A stretch of 64,000 nucleotides of DNA from UBA4802 sp964509195 (GTDB lineage Bacteria; Spirochaetota; UBA4802; UB4802): the NCBI GenBank assembly GCA_964509195.1, contig CAZDWJ010000003.1:62001-126000 (forward strand). The letters are read 5' to 3'. The notes under the pieces were generated by a model, which saw only the letters and a program-made list of their open reading frames with translations, did no database searches and was not told where the DNA came from. The translations under genes and the position numbers were made by a program. Below, piece by piece: positions 17,696 through 26,837 of the stretch (position 1 is its first letter; each line of letters begins with the position of its first letter).

Positions 17696-20600
17696 TTATT
17701 TTTGCAAATTAAGTTTGCGTTTCTTCCATAAAAAATAAATAGCTGGATATACAAGCAATTCCATTATAAACGATGTTGTTAAACCACCAACCATAGGAGC
17801 AGCAATCCGTTTCATCATGTCTGCACCAGTTCCTATTGACCACATAATTGGCAAAAGACCAACCATTGTAGTAATTACGGTCATCATCTTTGGCCGTATT
17901 CTCTGCACTGCTCCATGCAATACGGCACTCTTTAGATCAGCTATAGTCTTTAGTCTATTATTTTTCTTTGCCTCTTCATATGAAAGATCTAAATATAAGA
18001 GCATAAACACACCTGTCTCCGCATCAAGACCCATCAACGCAATCATCCCAACCCAGGCAGCAATAGATAGATTGTAATCCAGTATGTAGAGCAACCACAC
18101 GGCTCCAATTAATGAAAAAGGAACTGCCAAAAGTACAATAAGTGTTTTAACAATACTTTTAGTATTAAGATAAAGTATTAAAAGTATTAAAATAAGGGTA
18201 ACAGGTATTATTACCAACAACCTCTGTTTTACCCGTAACATATTTTCATACTGCCCGCTGAATGTTACTGTATACCCGGGTGGTATTTTGATTGATGAAT
18301 ACACAATCTGTTTTGCTTTTTCTACATAGCTTCCAATATCAGTGTTATGAATATCCACAAACACATATCCTGCTACCATTCCGTTTTCATTCCGTATCAT
18401 TGATGGTCCATATGTTAATGTTATTTCAGCCACTTCTTGCAACTGAATATGATAGTTGTCCTGTGTTGGTATCAATACTCTTTTTAGTTGATCAATATTA
18501 TCTCTGAAATCTCTATGATAGCGTATACTAATTGAATACCGCTCACGTGAATTAACTATTGTCCCGGTTATAGTTTGACCACCAACTGCTGTTGCAATTA
18601 TTGTCTGTACGTCTTCAAGCTTTAAACCATACCGTGCCATCCTGCTTCTATCTGGAATTATATTTACATAGTATCCCCCTCCTGCACGTTCGGCATACAC
18701 ACTACGTGTTCCTTCAATATTCTGTAAAATTTTTTCTATCTGGCTGCCAATATGTTCTATGGTTTTGATGTCAGAACCCAGTATTTTGATCCCAACGGGT
18801 GTCCTTATTCCCGTAGTTAACATGTCAATACGTCCTTTAATGGGCATAGTCCAGGCATTGGTCATACCTGGCATTTTTAAAGCGTTATCCATTTCCTTAA
18901 TTAGCTGCTCATAACTTATCCTGTCATCCCATATTGTTCTGAAAATTGATGTAAAAATTTCAGGTGCCCACCCTGAATACCATCTCTCTACTTTTCGCCA
19001 CTGATCTTTTGGTTTTAAAACAACTGTTGTTTCAATCATTGATAAGGGTGCAGGATCTGTTGATGTTTCTGCTCTTCCTGCTTTGCCAAAAACTGTATCC
19101 ACTTCAGGGAAGGATTTTAATATTTTATCCTGATATGATAAAAGCTTTTTTGCTTCGGTTAAGGAAATGCCTGGCAATGTTGTAGGCATGTAAAGGATAG
19201 TGCCTTCATTTAGTGGAGGCATAAATTCAGAACCCAATGAAAAAAAGACAGGCATTGATACCACAAACATTATTAGCGAACCAGCAATGGTTTGTTTAGG
19301 ATATCTTAATACAAATTTACAGGCAGGTTCATATATTCTGAAAAGAAATTTGCTTATGGGATGCTTTTCTTCCGGATAGTATGTGCCAACAAATATACCA
19401 GTAAAAAAACGTGATAGTATTTTTGATTTAAATGTAAACGGTTCCAACCGTGTGAAAATCATCCTGACTGCAGGATCCAGCGTCAATGCCAATATTGCTG
19501 CAAGTGCCATCGTCAAAGTCTTAGTCCATGCAAGAGGGGAAAACAGCCGTCCTTCCTGATCCACTAAAGTGAAAATAGGCAAAAATGCTACGGTAATAAC
19601 TAAAAGCGAAAAAAACACAGAAGGACCAACTTCTAAAAGAGCCTCTTGCCTAATTTGATGATAATCACCTTTCTTTCCATTTGCAATCCAGTGCTCAATT
19701 TTTTTATAGGCATTTTCCACTTCAACAATTGCCCCATCAACAAGAACACCAATAGAAATTGCAATCCCGGTTAAACTCATAATATTGGACGTTATTTGCA
19801 TAAAATACATTGGGATAAATGCAAGAATAACTGAAATAGGGATAGTTATAATTGGCACAAACGCTGAAGGGAAATGCCATAAAAAAATGAGTATTACTAT
19901 ACTCACAACGATTACTTCTTTAATGAGTGCATCTGTTAATGTGGCAATAGATTGTTTTATTAAATTAGATCTGTCATACACAGTAACTATCGCCACACCT
20001 TTTGGTAATCCATGTTCAATCTCTTTTAGCTTTTCTTTAACGTTGTGTATAACATTTAACGCATTTTCTTTATGTCGCATGACAACAATGCCGCCAACCA
20101 CCTCACCCTGCCCATTGAACTCAGCAATTCCTCGCCGTATTTGTGGTCCAGTTGTGATATCAGCAATATTTTCAAGAAATACCGGGGTGGGGCTTTGCGC
20201 TTTTACAACCACCTTTTTTAGTGTATTAATATTTTCAATATATCCTTCAGCCCGCACCATATATTCTTTGCCGGATAATTCCAAAAGCCTTCCACCCATT
20301 TCATTGGTACTGCCTTTAATTGCATCAATCACATCAAATAATGTTACATTATACATGTGCAATCTATTTGGATCAATGGCCACCTGAAATTGCGTTTCAA
20401 AACCACCAATGGTAGCCACCTCAGCCACACCAGGCACCGACTGCAATGCATACTTAATATACCAGTCCTGGAGAGTTCGTAATTGCGAAAGGTTGTATTT
20501 GCCATTTTTATCTATCAGAGCATATTGAAATATCCAGCCTACTCCGGTTGCATCTGGTCCAATTTCCATTTTAATGTCAGATGGCAAATTACCCCGTAAG

Positions 20601-20944
20601 CGGGATAGATATTCTACTACTCTGCTTCGAGCCCAGTAAATATCGGTACCATCTTCAAAAATGACATAAATATAAGAAAAGCCGTAATCGCTAAATCCAC
20701 GGATTGTTTTTACTTTTGGTGCACCCAACAACGCTGAAACAATAGGATACGTAACCTGATCCTCAACAATCTGTGGACTACGGTCCCACTTTGTATAAAT
20801 AATTACCTGAGTATCTGACAAATCCGGAATAGCATCAAGTGGAATGTTATTAATAGCATAAACAGCATACAAAAGTAAAAAAGAAATTACAAATAGTACA
20901 AGGGCTTTGTTATGAATTGAAAATGTAATAATCTTTTTTATCAT
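17696..20944 (-). CDS. cusA: CusA/CzcA-type heavy-metal RND efflux pump
   Basis: 1082 residues, the inner-membrane proton-driven pump of a tripartite efflux system. Twelve membrane helices with two large periplasmic loops are readable. The fourth helix reads IAISIGVLVDGAIVEVENAYK, where the Asp belongs to the proton relay; the form is that of the monovalent-cation (Cu+/Ag+) CusA group rather than the divalent CzcA group (which has a DFG motif). NAWTMPIKGRIDMLTTGIR in the second periplasmic loop contains Met residues in the region of the CusA metal path. It follows the adaptor gene by 25 bases. Confidence 0.92.
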   Translation of the reverse strand: MIKKIITFSIHNKALVLFVISFLLLYAVYAINNIPLDAIPDLSDTQVIIYTKWDRSPQIVEDQVTYPIVSALLGAPKVKTIRGFSDYGFSYIYVIFEDGTDIYWARSRVVEYLSRLRGNLPSDIKMEIGPDATGVGWIFQYALIDKNGKYNLSQLRTLQDWYIKYALQSVPGVAEVATIGGFETQFQVAIDPNRLHMYNVTLFDVIDAIKGSTNEMGGRLLELSGKEYMVRAEGYIENINTLKKVVVKAQSPTPVFLENIADITTGPQIRRGIAEFNGQGEVVGGIVVMRHKENALNVIHNVKEKLKEIEHGLPKGVAIVTVYDRSNLIKQSIATLTDALIKEVIVVSIVILIFLWHFPSAFVPIITIPISVILAFIPMYFMQITSNIMSLTGIAISIGVLVDGAIVEVENAYKKIEHWIANGKKGDYHQIRQEALLEVGPSVFFSLLVITVAFLPIFTLVDQEGRLFSPLAWTKTLTMALAAILALTLDPAVRMIFTRLEPFTFKSKILSRFFTGIFVGTYYPEEKHPISKFLFRIYEPACKFVLRYPKQTIAGSLIMFVVSMPVFFSLGSEFMPPLNEGTILYMPTTLPGISLTEAKKLLSYQDKILKSFPEVDTVFGKAGRAETSTDPAPLSMIETTVVLKPKDQWRKVERWYSGWAPEIFTSIFRTIWDDRISYEQLIKEMDNALKMPGMTNAWTMPIKGRIDMLTTGIRTPVGIKILGSDIKTIEHIGSQIEKILQNIEGTRSVYAERAGGGYYVNIIPDRSRMARYGLKLEDVQTIIATAVGGQTITGTIVNSRERYSISIRYHRDFRDNIDQLKRVLIPTQDNYHIQLQEVAEITLTYGPSMIRNENGMVAGYVFVDIHNTDIGSYVEKAKQIVYSSIKIPPGYTVTFSGQYENMLRVKQRLLVIIPVTLILILLILYLNTKSIVKTLIVLLAVPFSLIGAVWLLYILDYNLSIAAWVGMIALMGLDAETGVFMLLYLDLSYEEAKKNNRLKTIADLKSAVLHGAVQRIRPKMMTVITTMVGLLPIMWSIGTGADMMKRIAAPMVGGLTTSFIMELLVYPAIYFLWKKRKLNLQK

Positions 20945-20969
20945 GATCGATAGTTACTATTGAATCGAC

Positions 20970-22223
20970 TCAATGTGTATGGCCATTATTTACACTACTA
21001 AAAACAGCTTTTAGCTGAGATTCAGAATCAATAAGAAACATAGCCGGAGAGACAATGCTATCACCTTTTGTAACTCCTCTTTCCACTGCATAAAAACCAT
21101 TACTACCCAAAATTCCAACAGTGACCTCTTTTGGCATTAAAGTCCCATCCTTCATTTTTATAAAGACAAAAGTTTTTTCACCTGACCTGAAAAGTGACTG
21201 TTCAGATATAGCTATACGTTTTCCTGCAGAAAAACGTAATACCAGTTCTGCATATAATCCTGGCTTTAATTCCATTTTTTGATTATGAAGAACAACCCTT
21301 ACCTTTACTGTACGCGTTTGTTCATTCACATAGGGATATATATATTGTACATAGCCTCTGTATTCTTTATTTCCCCACGATTGAATTTTGCATACTGCTG
21401 GCATGCCCGTTTTTATAAACGGCAGGTCAGGCTGATATATATCGCCAATTGCCCATACTGTTGAAAGATCTGCTATCGTCATAATTGAAACATCAGAAGA
21501 TACTCTCTGCCCTTCATACACATTTTTTTCAATCACATACCCGGAAAATGGTGACAACAACTGTATAACACGCGGAGCTTTCCCTGATTGTGTAATTTCT
21601 TCTATTTGTACATCTGTTAATCCATACAATTTCAATTTTTCTACTGATGCCCGTTTTAAATTATCAAGCACATCGTTTATGCCATAATCAGCCATATTGT
21701 TAGCAGATTGGAGTATTGAGATGTATTCATTCATTGAAGCATACAATTCAGGGCTGTAGAGCAAAAGCAGTGGACTTCCCTTTGAAACATATTGCCCCGT
21801 CTTATTTACATACAGTTTTTCAATCCACCCAGACACCTTTAACGTTACTTTATATACTTTCTCTTCATTTGAAACGATAGTAGCTGAAGTAACAATGTCT
21901 TTAACTATCTCTTTTACTCCAACTGTTTCAAACGTAATACCAAGCATATCAATCTGTTTTTGTGAAAGATGAATTGGCGCATAACCTTGAGGCACTGCAT
22001 TACTATTGGATTCTCCTTCTACTTCATCAACCGGAACAAGATCCATACCGCATATAGGGCAACTACCTGGCTTTTGTGAAACAATCTGGGGATGCATTGG
22101 ACATGTATAGGTAACACTTTTAGCATCTTTATCAAAAATAGTATGGCGATAGTTACTGACAATAAATCCTATTGAAGCAATGATTAGTATGGTTATAATA
22201 ATTGACACTATTATTTTTTTCAC
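20970..22223 (-). CDS. cusB: CusB-type membrane-fusion protein with heavy-metal-binding domain
   Basis: About 417 residues: an N-terminal membrane anchor, then the short heavy-metal-binding domain TYTCPMHPQIV ... GSCPICGMDL (two Cys-Pro motifs) near residues 40-65, and an HlyD/MFP region with barrel-sandwich and helical hairpin. The protein links CusA to the outer-membrane channel and passes metal to the pump. The frame opens at a TTG at 22238, but GTG 22223 overlaps the cusC stop in a GTGA arrangement and begins VKKIIVSIII, so I take it as the start. The C-terminus ends NNGHTH. Confidence 0.9.
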   Translation of the reverse strand: MKKIIVSIIITILIIASIGFIVSNYRHTIFDKDAKSVTYTCPMHPQIVSQKPGSCPICGMDLVPVDEVEGESNSNAVPQGYAPIHLSQKQIDMLGITFETVGVKEIVKDIVTSATIVSNEEKVYKVTLKVSGWIEKLYVNKTGQYVSKGSPLLLLYSPELYASMNEYISILQSANNMADYGINDVLDNLKRASVEKLKLYGLTDVQIEEITQSGKAPRVIQLLSPFSGYVIEKNVYEGQRVSSDVSIMTIADLSTVWAIGDIYQPDLPFIKTGMPAVCKIQSWGNKEYRGYVQYIYPYVNEQTRTVKVRVVLHNQKMELKPGLYAELVLRFSAGKRIAISEQSLFRSGEKTFVFIKMKDGTLMPKEVTVGILGSNGFYAVERGVTKGDSIVSPAMFLIDSESQLKAVFSSVNNGHTH

Positions 22224-23545
22224 TGCATACCAGCCCAATCATGTATTGATGTATCACCCTGTAAAAAATGCAAAAAAGAAATTGCTTTATAATATTCTTT
22301 TTTGTTGCTAAGTAGTTGCTGTTTGTAATTCAAACGCATGCGAATGGCATCCAGGATCTTCATAAATTCAACAGTTCCTGTTCTATAGTACGCCATATCA
22401 GTATTAATCAATGTATCAATTTGAGGAATAGCACGATTTAAATACAGATCATTTAATTGCTTCCACTTCTCTATATTCACAGATATTGTAGAAAGAGCAA
22501 AATCTATTTCATTTATTTTATCCTGGTACAGTGACTGGGATTGGCCTTTTTTTATTTTCATTTCTTTAATTGCAGGTTCATTTTTACTGGTAAACCATAC
22601 AGGGATATTAAATGTTGCCATAACACTGAACATATCGTCCCGACTCTCCCCTTGCGGAGATTTATCTCGCTGCATATACAAAATTCCTACTTCTATATCC
22701 GGGTAAAGGTCTTTTTGTTTCAGATTTATCTCTTCTTCATCAATAAGCAGTTGAAGTCTTAGTAGCTGCAATTCAGGATTATCATCAATTATTGTCTTAC
22801 CAACCTGACTATCTATTTGCCTGGTTATTTTCTTAGCAGTCAAATCTATATCCGTAACCTGATACTGTATTTTACGGTTACTATCGCCAAGAAGAAAATC
22901 AATATTTCTTTGCATTTCAGCAATTGTGGTAGTAACATTAATTATCTCTTCATCAAGTTTAGATAATTCTACACTTACCTTCAACACATCCGAAAACATG
23001 CCAGCACTAGCAGCACTTTTTGATTTCTGAATATCTAAAAGCATTGTAAGATATTTTTTGGATTCTTCAATAATGTTTACATATTGCTGCAAATACGCCA
23101 TTTCAAAAAAATACGATCTAATAGTATGCAGGTAATACGCCTTATACAGCCTGTACATCTCTAAGGCTTTTTTATATTCAAGAAGTGCTATTCGTTCTTT
23201 TGATGACAGTTTCCCAAATAAAGGGATCATTTGATATATGCCTATTTCTTTGCCCGTCATATCTGATTCTTTGAAAGAAGGCTTACCAACAGGAATGTTA
23301 TTTATTCCCAATTTTAGTTTAGGATCAGGCAATGAAGAATCCTGAGGAATTCTTAGTTTATATTGCTCAACCTGCATTTGTAATGCTTTTAATTTAAAAT
23401 TATCCGTAAGTACATTATGTTGAGCTTGAAAGAAATTTACTGTCTGTGGCCAGCTTTGATGTGACTGTAACACCAAAAACAAAACCATAACAATTCTTAA
23501 AAACGGTATGGCCACTTGTTTTATATTTACATTACCATTCATCAT
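22220..23545 (-). CDS. cusC: CusC/TolC-family outer-membrane efflux protein
   Basis: 441 residues with a signal peptide (about 8-34) followed by the long alpha-helical OEP repeats: PDPKLKLGINNIPVGKPS near residue 70 is the usual start of metal-efflux OEPs, and YYRTGTVEFMKILDA in the C-terminal half is the G-x-[VI]-x-F-x-x-[VI]-L-D motif. It is the first gene of the operon; a perfect palindrome lies 30 bases upstream of the start. Confidence 0.88.
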   Translation of the reverse strand: MMNGNVNIKQVAIPFLRIVMVLFLVLQSHQSWPQTVNFFQAQHNVLTDNFKLKALQMQVEQYKLRIPQDSSLPDPKLKLGINNIPVGKPSFKESDMTGKEIGIYQMIPLFGKLSSKERIALLEYKKALEMYRLYKAYYLHTIRSYFFEMAYLQQYVNIIEESKKYLTMLLDIQKSKSAASAGMFSDVLKVSVELSKLDEEIINVTTTIAEMQRNIDFLLGDSNRKIQYQVTDIDLTAKKITRQIDSQVGKTIIDDNPELQLLRLQLLIDEEEINLKQKDLYPDIEVGILYMQRDKSPQGESRDDMFSVMATFNIPVWFTSKNEPAIKEMKIKKGQSQSLYQDKINEIDFALSTISVNIEKWKQLNDLYLNRAIPQIDTLINTDMAYYRTGTVEFMKILDAIRMRLNYKQQLLSNKKEYYKAISFLHFLQGDTSIHDWAGMQ

Positions 23546-23573
23546 GTTTGTGAAGTATAACTATATTGTATCA

Positions 23574-23598
23574 ATATACTACTATATAAGTAGTATAT
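23574..23598. promoter_or_regulatory. Perfect palindrome upstream of cusC (candidate metal-regulator operator)
   Basis: ATATACTACT at 23574-23583 is matched by AGTAGTATAT at 23589-23598 with the five-base centre ATATA. It sits 29 bases before the cusC start codon, where a repressor or two-component regulator would act. No regulator gene adjoins it, so the identity is unknown. Confidence 0.55.
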
Positions 23599-23702
23599 AT
23601 CATTGATAGTAAAAATCAAAAATTTATGGCATAATTAGTTTTGTTTTAAATTAACCATCTAACCTTCCCACCCTGTGTAAAAAAAGTCTAATTCTTAATA
23701 GA

Positions 23703-23800
23703 AATTTCGCTCCAAACCTACCACTAATTCCGGTGTAAAGCTGCCACCCGTTCTGGAGGGGGCTTCCGCACATTCCGTAGCAAGCCTGCCACTTTTTTAT
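23703..23800 (+). repeat. Degenerate IS21-type end with repeated transposase-binding motifs
   Basis: A block holding three related motifs with spacing of about 25-30 bases (ACTAATTCCGGTGTAAAGC, GCCACCCGTTCTGG and CACATTCCGTAGCAAGCCTG). This pattern of repeated CCGGT/GCCAC boxes is that of the multi-copy end repeats of IS21 elements. It lies upstream of an istA remnant. Confidence 0.45.
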
Positions 23801-23882
23801 GTGGTTTTTCAAGAGCGCATATCACACCACCCAAGCATCACTATTACGAGGAGATATGCACATAAGTAAAAGGAAGGTCAGC

Positions 23883-24150
23883 ATGAATAAGGTACGTGAA
23901 ATGTTACACCTCAAGGAGGTATAGGGGGGAGTATAGTCGTGAACATACCGACGGATATAGGTATTCACAGTTTTGCTATCACTATCAGCAGTGGACACAT
24001 CGGCAGGAGTTATCGATGCACATTGAACACAAGTAAGAGGGAGAAGATGTTTGTAGACTTAGCCGTTAAGGAGCTTGTGATTGTTAATCGGACAAGCAGA
24101 GGATACTAACGGCTGAGGTGTTAGTGGTATTGGCTTTCCTAACCTGCCAC
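23883..24150 (+). pseudogene. istA-like transposase remnant (IS21 family)
   Basis: From ATG 23883 (ribosome site AAGGAAGG) the plus strand reads MNKVREMLHLKE, then a stop. In shifted frames it continues with EHTDGYRYSQFCYHYQQW, LSMHIEHK, MFVDLA and AEVLVVLAF, which are the conserved N-terminal and catalytic-core blocks of IstA. Several stops and frameshifts make it dead. No istB follows; the right part (24150-24311) is unrecognisable. With the end repeat at 23703 this accounts for most of the 766-base gap between the cus operon and the polysaccharide island. Confidence 0.65.
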
Positions 24151-24311
24151 CGTGTTATTAACTTGTCATGTACTTGAAACAGCACATAAAATAGCAGGTG
24201 TTTTCCAAAAAGTGTGGCATGATACAGTGAAATATGCACTTTACCCTGTAAATATTGAGTTAATGCGATCAACACGTCTTAATGATGCACGATTTTATCT
24301 ACTCATAAAAG

Positions 24312-25391
24312 TCATTGTAATAGATTAATAATTTTTTTCACATTTATTTCAATGTTATGATTTTCTATAGCATATCTGTATGCATTATTTGAAAAATCTT
24401 TATATTTCCTGCGATCTCTGTATAATTCCTGTATCTTTTCATTGAGCAACTTCAGATCGCCATTGCAGCAATATCCACATTTATAAATATTCAGAAAATT
24501 TTCGGGATTAACATGTAGCGTTAAAACAGGAACAGCATTCATCGTTGCCTGTATAAATGTTTGTGGGAACCCTTCATATAACGATGTATTAATAAACACA
24601 TATGCTTTTTTGAAGAATTCGTCAATTTTATCATATGCAACAAAGTCAATAAAGGTAAGGTTCTTTGCGTTCAATGCCTGTTGCTTGATATTGATAAAAA
24701 GTTTTTCATCCTGGCTTTTGGGACATACCATGCAAAATTTTAAATCAGGATTATTTACTGCCAGTTGTATAAACAATTCAGGTTGCTTCCATAAATCACA
24801 CCTGGCCACCCATAAGATATAACTTTTTGTATGTTTTATTTTTTTCTGTTTTTTTATTTCAAATCCATTATATATAATTGTACTATGGCATTTATACTTT
24901 TGAAGGAGAGTTTCTTTCTGATATTTATTCTGTGTAATTAATGTATGTGCAAACTTTCTTAATAAAAAAAATAATAGGATTTTTGATTGATCAGACTGTC
25001 TTAATCCTTTCACCTCAACATCATGTGCAAACATAAAAACAAATTTTATTTTTAACAACCAGCATATCAATGCCAGCACACATGATTGGTTCATAAGCCC
25101 ATGCTGGATTACTGCATATGGCTTGACCATTATAGTATATTTTAGAAACTTATAGAATTTCAGTATGCTATTATAATTCTCACAATAAAGCTGTATCAAA
25201 TTAAATTTATTTGAATCATCAAAGTCTATACTAGAATATTTCGGAATAATAGAATATGTTGTAATATCTGTATAGTTGTGTAATTCTTTAGCTATATTAT
25301 ACATCTGTACTGATGCGCCGCCAAATGTTCTGTTGCTGTTCTTATTAAATAATGCTTCTGAATCTTTGGGAAATATAATAAATATTTTCAT
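24312..25391 (-). CDS. GT4-type glycosyltransferase
   Basis: 359 residues with a two-Rossmann (GT-B) pattern: FGGASVQMYNIAKEL near the N-terminus (donor/acceptor glycine loop), IIYNGFEIKK in the centre, and YEGFPQTFIQATMNAVPVL in the C-domain. The EX7E pair of GT4 enzymes reads E...Q here. The start has no strong Shine-Dalgarno site. It would transfer one sugar during surface glycan synthesis; neither donor nor acceptor is readable. Very AT-rich, as are the next genes. Confidence 0.82.
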   Translation of the reverse strand: MKIFIIFPKDSEALFNKNSNRTFGGASVQMYNIAKELHNYTDITTYSIIPKYSSIDFDDSNKFNLIQLYCENYNSILKFYKFLKYTIMVKPYAVIQHGLMNQSCVLALICWLLKIKFVFMFAHDVEVKGLRQSDQSKILLFFLLRKFAHTLITQNKYQKETLLQKYKCHSTIIYNGFEIKKQKKIKHTKSYILWVARCDLWKQPELFIQLAVNNPDLKFCMVCPKSQDEKLFINIKQQALNAKNLTFIDFVAYDKIDEFFKKAYVFINTSLYEGFPQTFIQATMNAVPVLTLHVNPENFLNIYKCGYCCNGDLKLLNEKIQELYRDRRKYKDFSNNAYRYAIENHNIEINVKKIINLLQ

Positions 25392-25453
25392 CGATTATCA
25401 AACCTATTGGATAAAATCTAAAACATATAATAATTATTCAACTTGAATGCTTA

Positions 25454-25577
25454 TGGGCACATCTAAAAACTGGTTTTATCCTTATAATTTGCAATAAAAG
25501 GAAGCAGTTTTTACATATGTTTGTGCTCACAAGGTAACATCCTTGATAATAAGTTTTTAAATACTCCCTTATTTTGT
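25454..25577. repeat. ~125-bp interspersed repeat, copy A
   Basis: Matches 63651-63776 in order: GGGCACA, AAAAACTG, CAGTTTTTAC, TTTGTGCTC, CACAAGGTAACATCCTT, AGTTTTTA and CCCTTATT blocks. The AAAAACTG/CAGTTTTT blocks form an inverted pair, and AAGG/CCTT flank TAACAT. It lies between two glycosyltransferase genes and contains no ORF. Confidence 0.7.
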
Positions 25578-25583
25578 ATTATT

Positions 25584-26648
25584 TTAATTATTAACTATCT
25601 CCTCAAAAAATAATAAACGATTTGTTTCAGTGTATTCAGTAGAAATTGTGTAAATTTCATCATGCTGGACAATTCTGTTTTTATTTTTTTCAATAAAATC
25701 AATCATTTCTTTAATGTTATTTAATGATGGATCAAGATAAAATAAAAAATCAGGGAAATGTTCTATAAATGCAGTATCTTTATATCCTATAATAGTAGGG
25801 TAGCCATACGCTAAATACTCCCTTACTTTTATTGGGCATGCTTCTTGAAGTTTATTTCGATATAATGCAAGTGTTCCTATACACACATGGCACTCTTTCA
25901 TTATTGTAATATAATCATCTTTCTGTAAGTAACCATGCCAATAAAGATTACTAACAGACTTATCTCCATTCATGCCCACTATATGAAAATCATACTGTGG
26001 CAATTGTTTTGCTAATTCTTCAATTATATCTACACCATGCCATGGTTGTTGAGGAGTACCCATAAAAAAGAGAGCAGTTCTTGATGCGTAGTAACCTGGT
26101 TGTTTGATTGTCTTGTATTCATCCAGATTAATGCCATTAGGAATATATACTGATTTCTTTTTGTACTTTGCAACTGAATAATCATCGGTAATTTCTTTTG
26201 TTACCCCAACTATCCCTTTAACTTTTCGTAAAATAAAACCACGCATCACTCTATAGGCAAGGTAAATTAAAAAAGAACGTATAGTTTTATTCTTCCTGAA
26301 AAGTAACCAGAATTCATGAATATCTAATGTATTTAATTCCACAACTACCCTGTACTTATTTAAAATTGTTGATATTGTAGCACCCCATATATCATACCTG
26401 TAATATATTACATCCGGTTTGAAAGTTTCTACATCAGATAACATTTTTTTATTTGTTTTAATTCTTTGTAATGGTGATGTAGTAAGATATTGCTGCGCAT
26501 CAAGGATTGATGTGCCCTTTCGTGGAACAAAAGTGTAAATTTGCACTTTATGTCCCTTTTTTATCCACTTTTCTACTTGATCCTTTATTTTTTTAGTAAC
26601 TCCACTGTTTGAAACTATGTCATGATAAAGTATATATGCGATTTTCAT
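25584..26648 (-). CDS. GT4-type glycosyltransferase
   Basis: 354 residues. N-terminal half: MKIAYILYHDIVSNSGVTKK then DVIYYRYDIWGA. C-terminal half: VYIPNGINLDEYK, TALFFMGTPQQPWHGVDII and EACPIKVREYLAYGYP, which contains an intact EX7E motif. It is a GT-B enzyme of the GT4 family for cell-surface polysaccharide assembly. It shares the AT-rich composition and strand of its neighbours. Confidence 0.83.
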   Translation of the reverse strand: MKIAYILYHDIVSNSGVTKKIKDQVEKWIKKGHKVQIYTFVPRKGTSILDAQQYLTTSPLQRIKTNKKMLSDVETFKPDVIYYRYDIWGATISTILNKYRVVVELNTLDIHEFWLLFRKNKTIRSFLIYLAYRVMRGFILRKVKGIVGVTKEITDDYSVAKYKKKSVYIPNGINLDEYKTIKQPGYYASRTALFFMGTPQQPWHGVDIIEELAKQLPQYDFHIVGMNGDKSVSNLYWHGYLQKDDYITIMKECHVCIGTLALYRNKLQEACPIKVREYLAYGYPTIIGYKDTAFIEHFPDFLFYLDPSLNNIKEMIDFIEKNKNRIVQHDEIYTISTEYTETNRLLFFEEIVNN

Positions 26649-26837
26649 GGTACCTTTATATAATATACCCTATATAAAATGAATTTCATGCTCTGCCTGT
26701 CTTCATTTTCAAAGTATGGCATGTACTTTGATTTATCCTTACTATTTAAAAGCAATCTAGTACGTCAATTCTTTTCATGAAACTTTAGTACTATTAATTG
26801 AGTGTTTATTTGAATTTCAAATATTTTAATAACAAAT

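Noticed and set aside
19785..20387. 200-codon plus-strand ORF opposite cusA
   Set aside because: Antisense shadow of a long RND gene with skewed composition.
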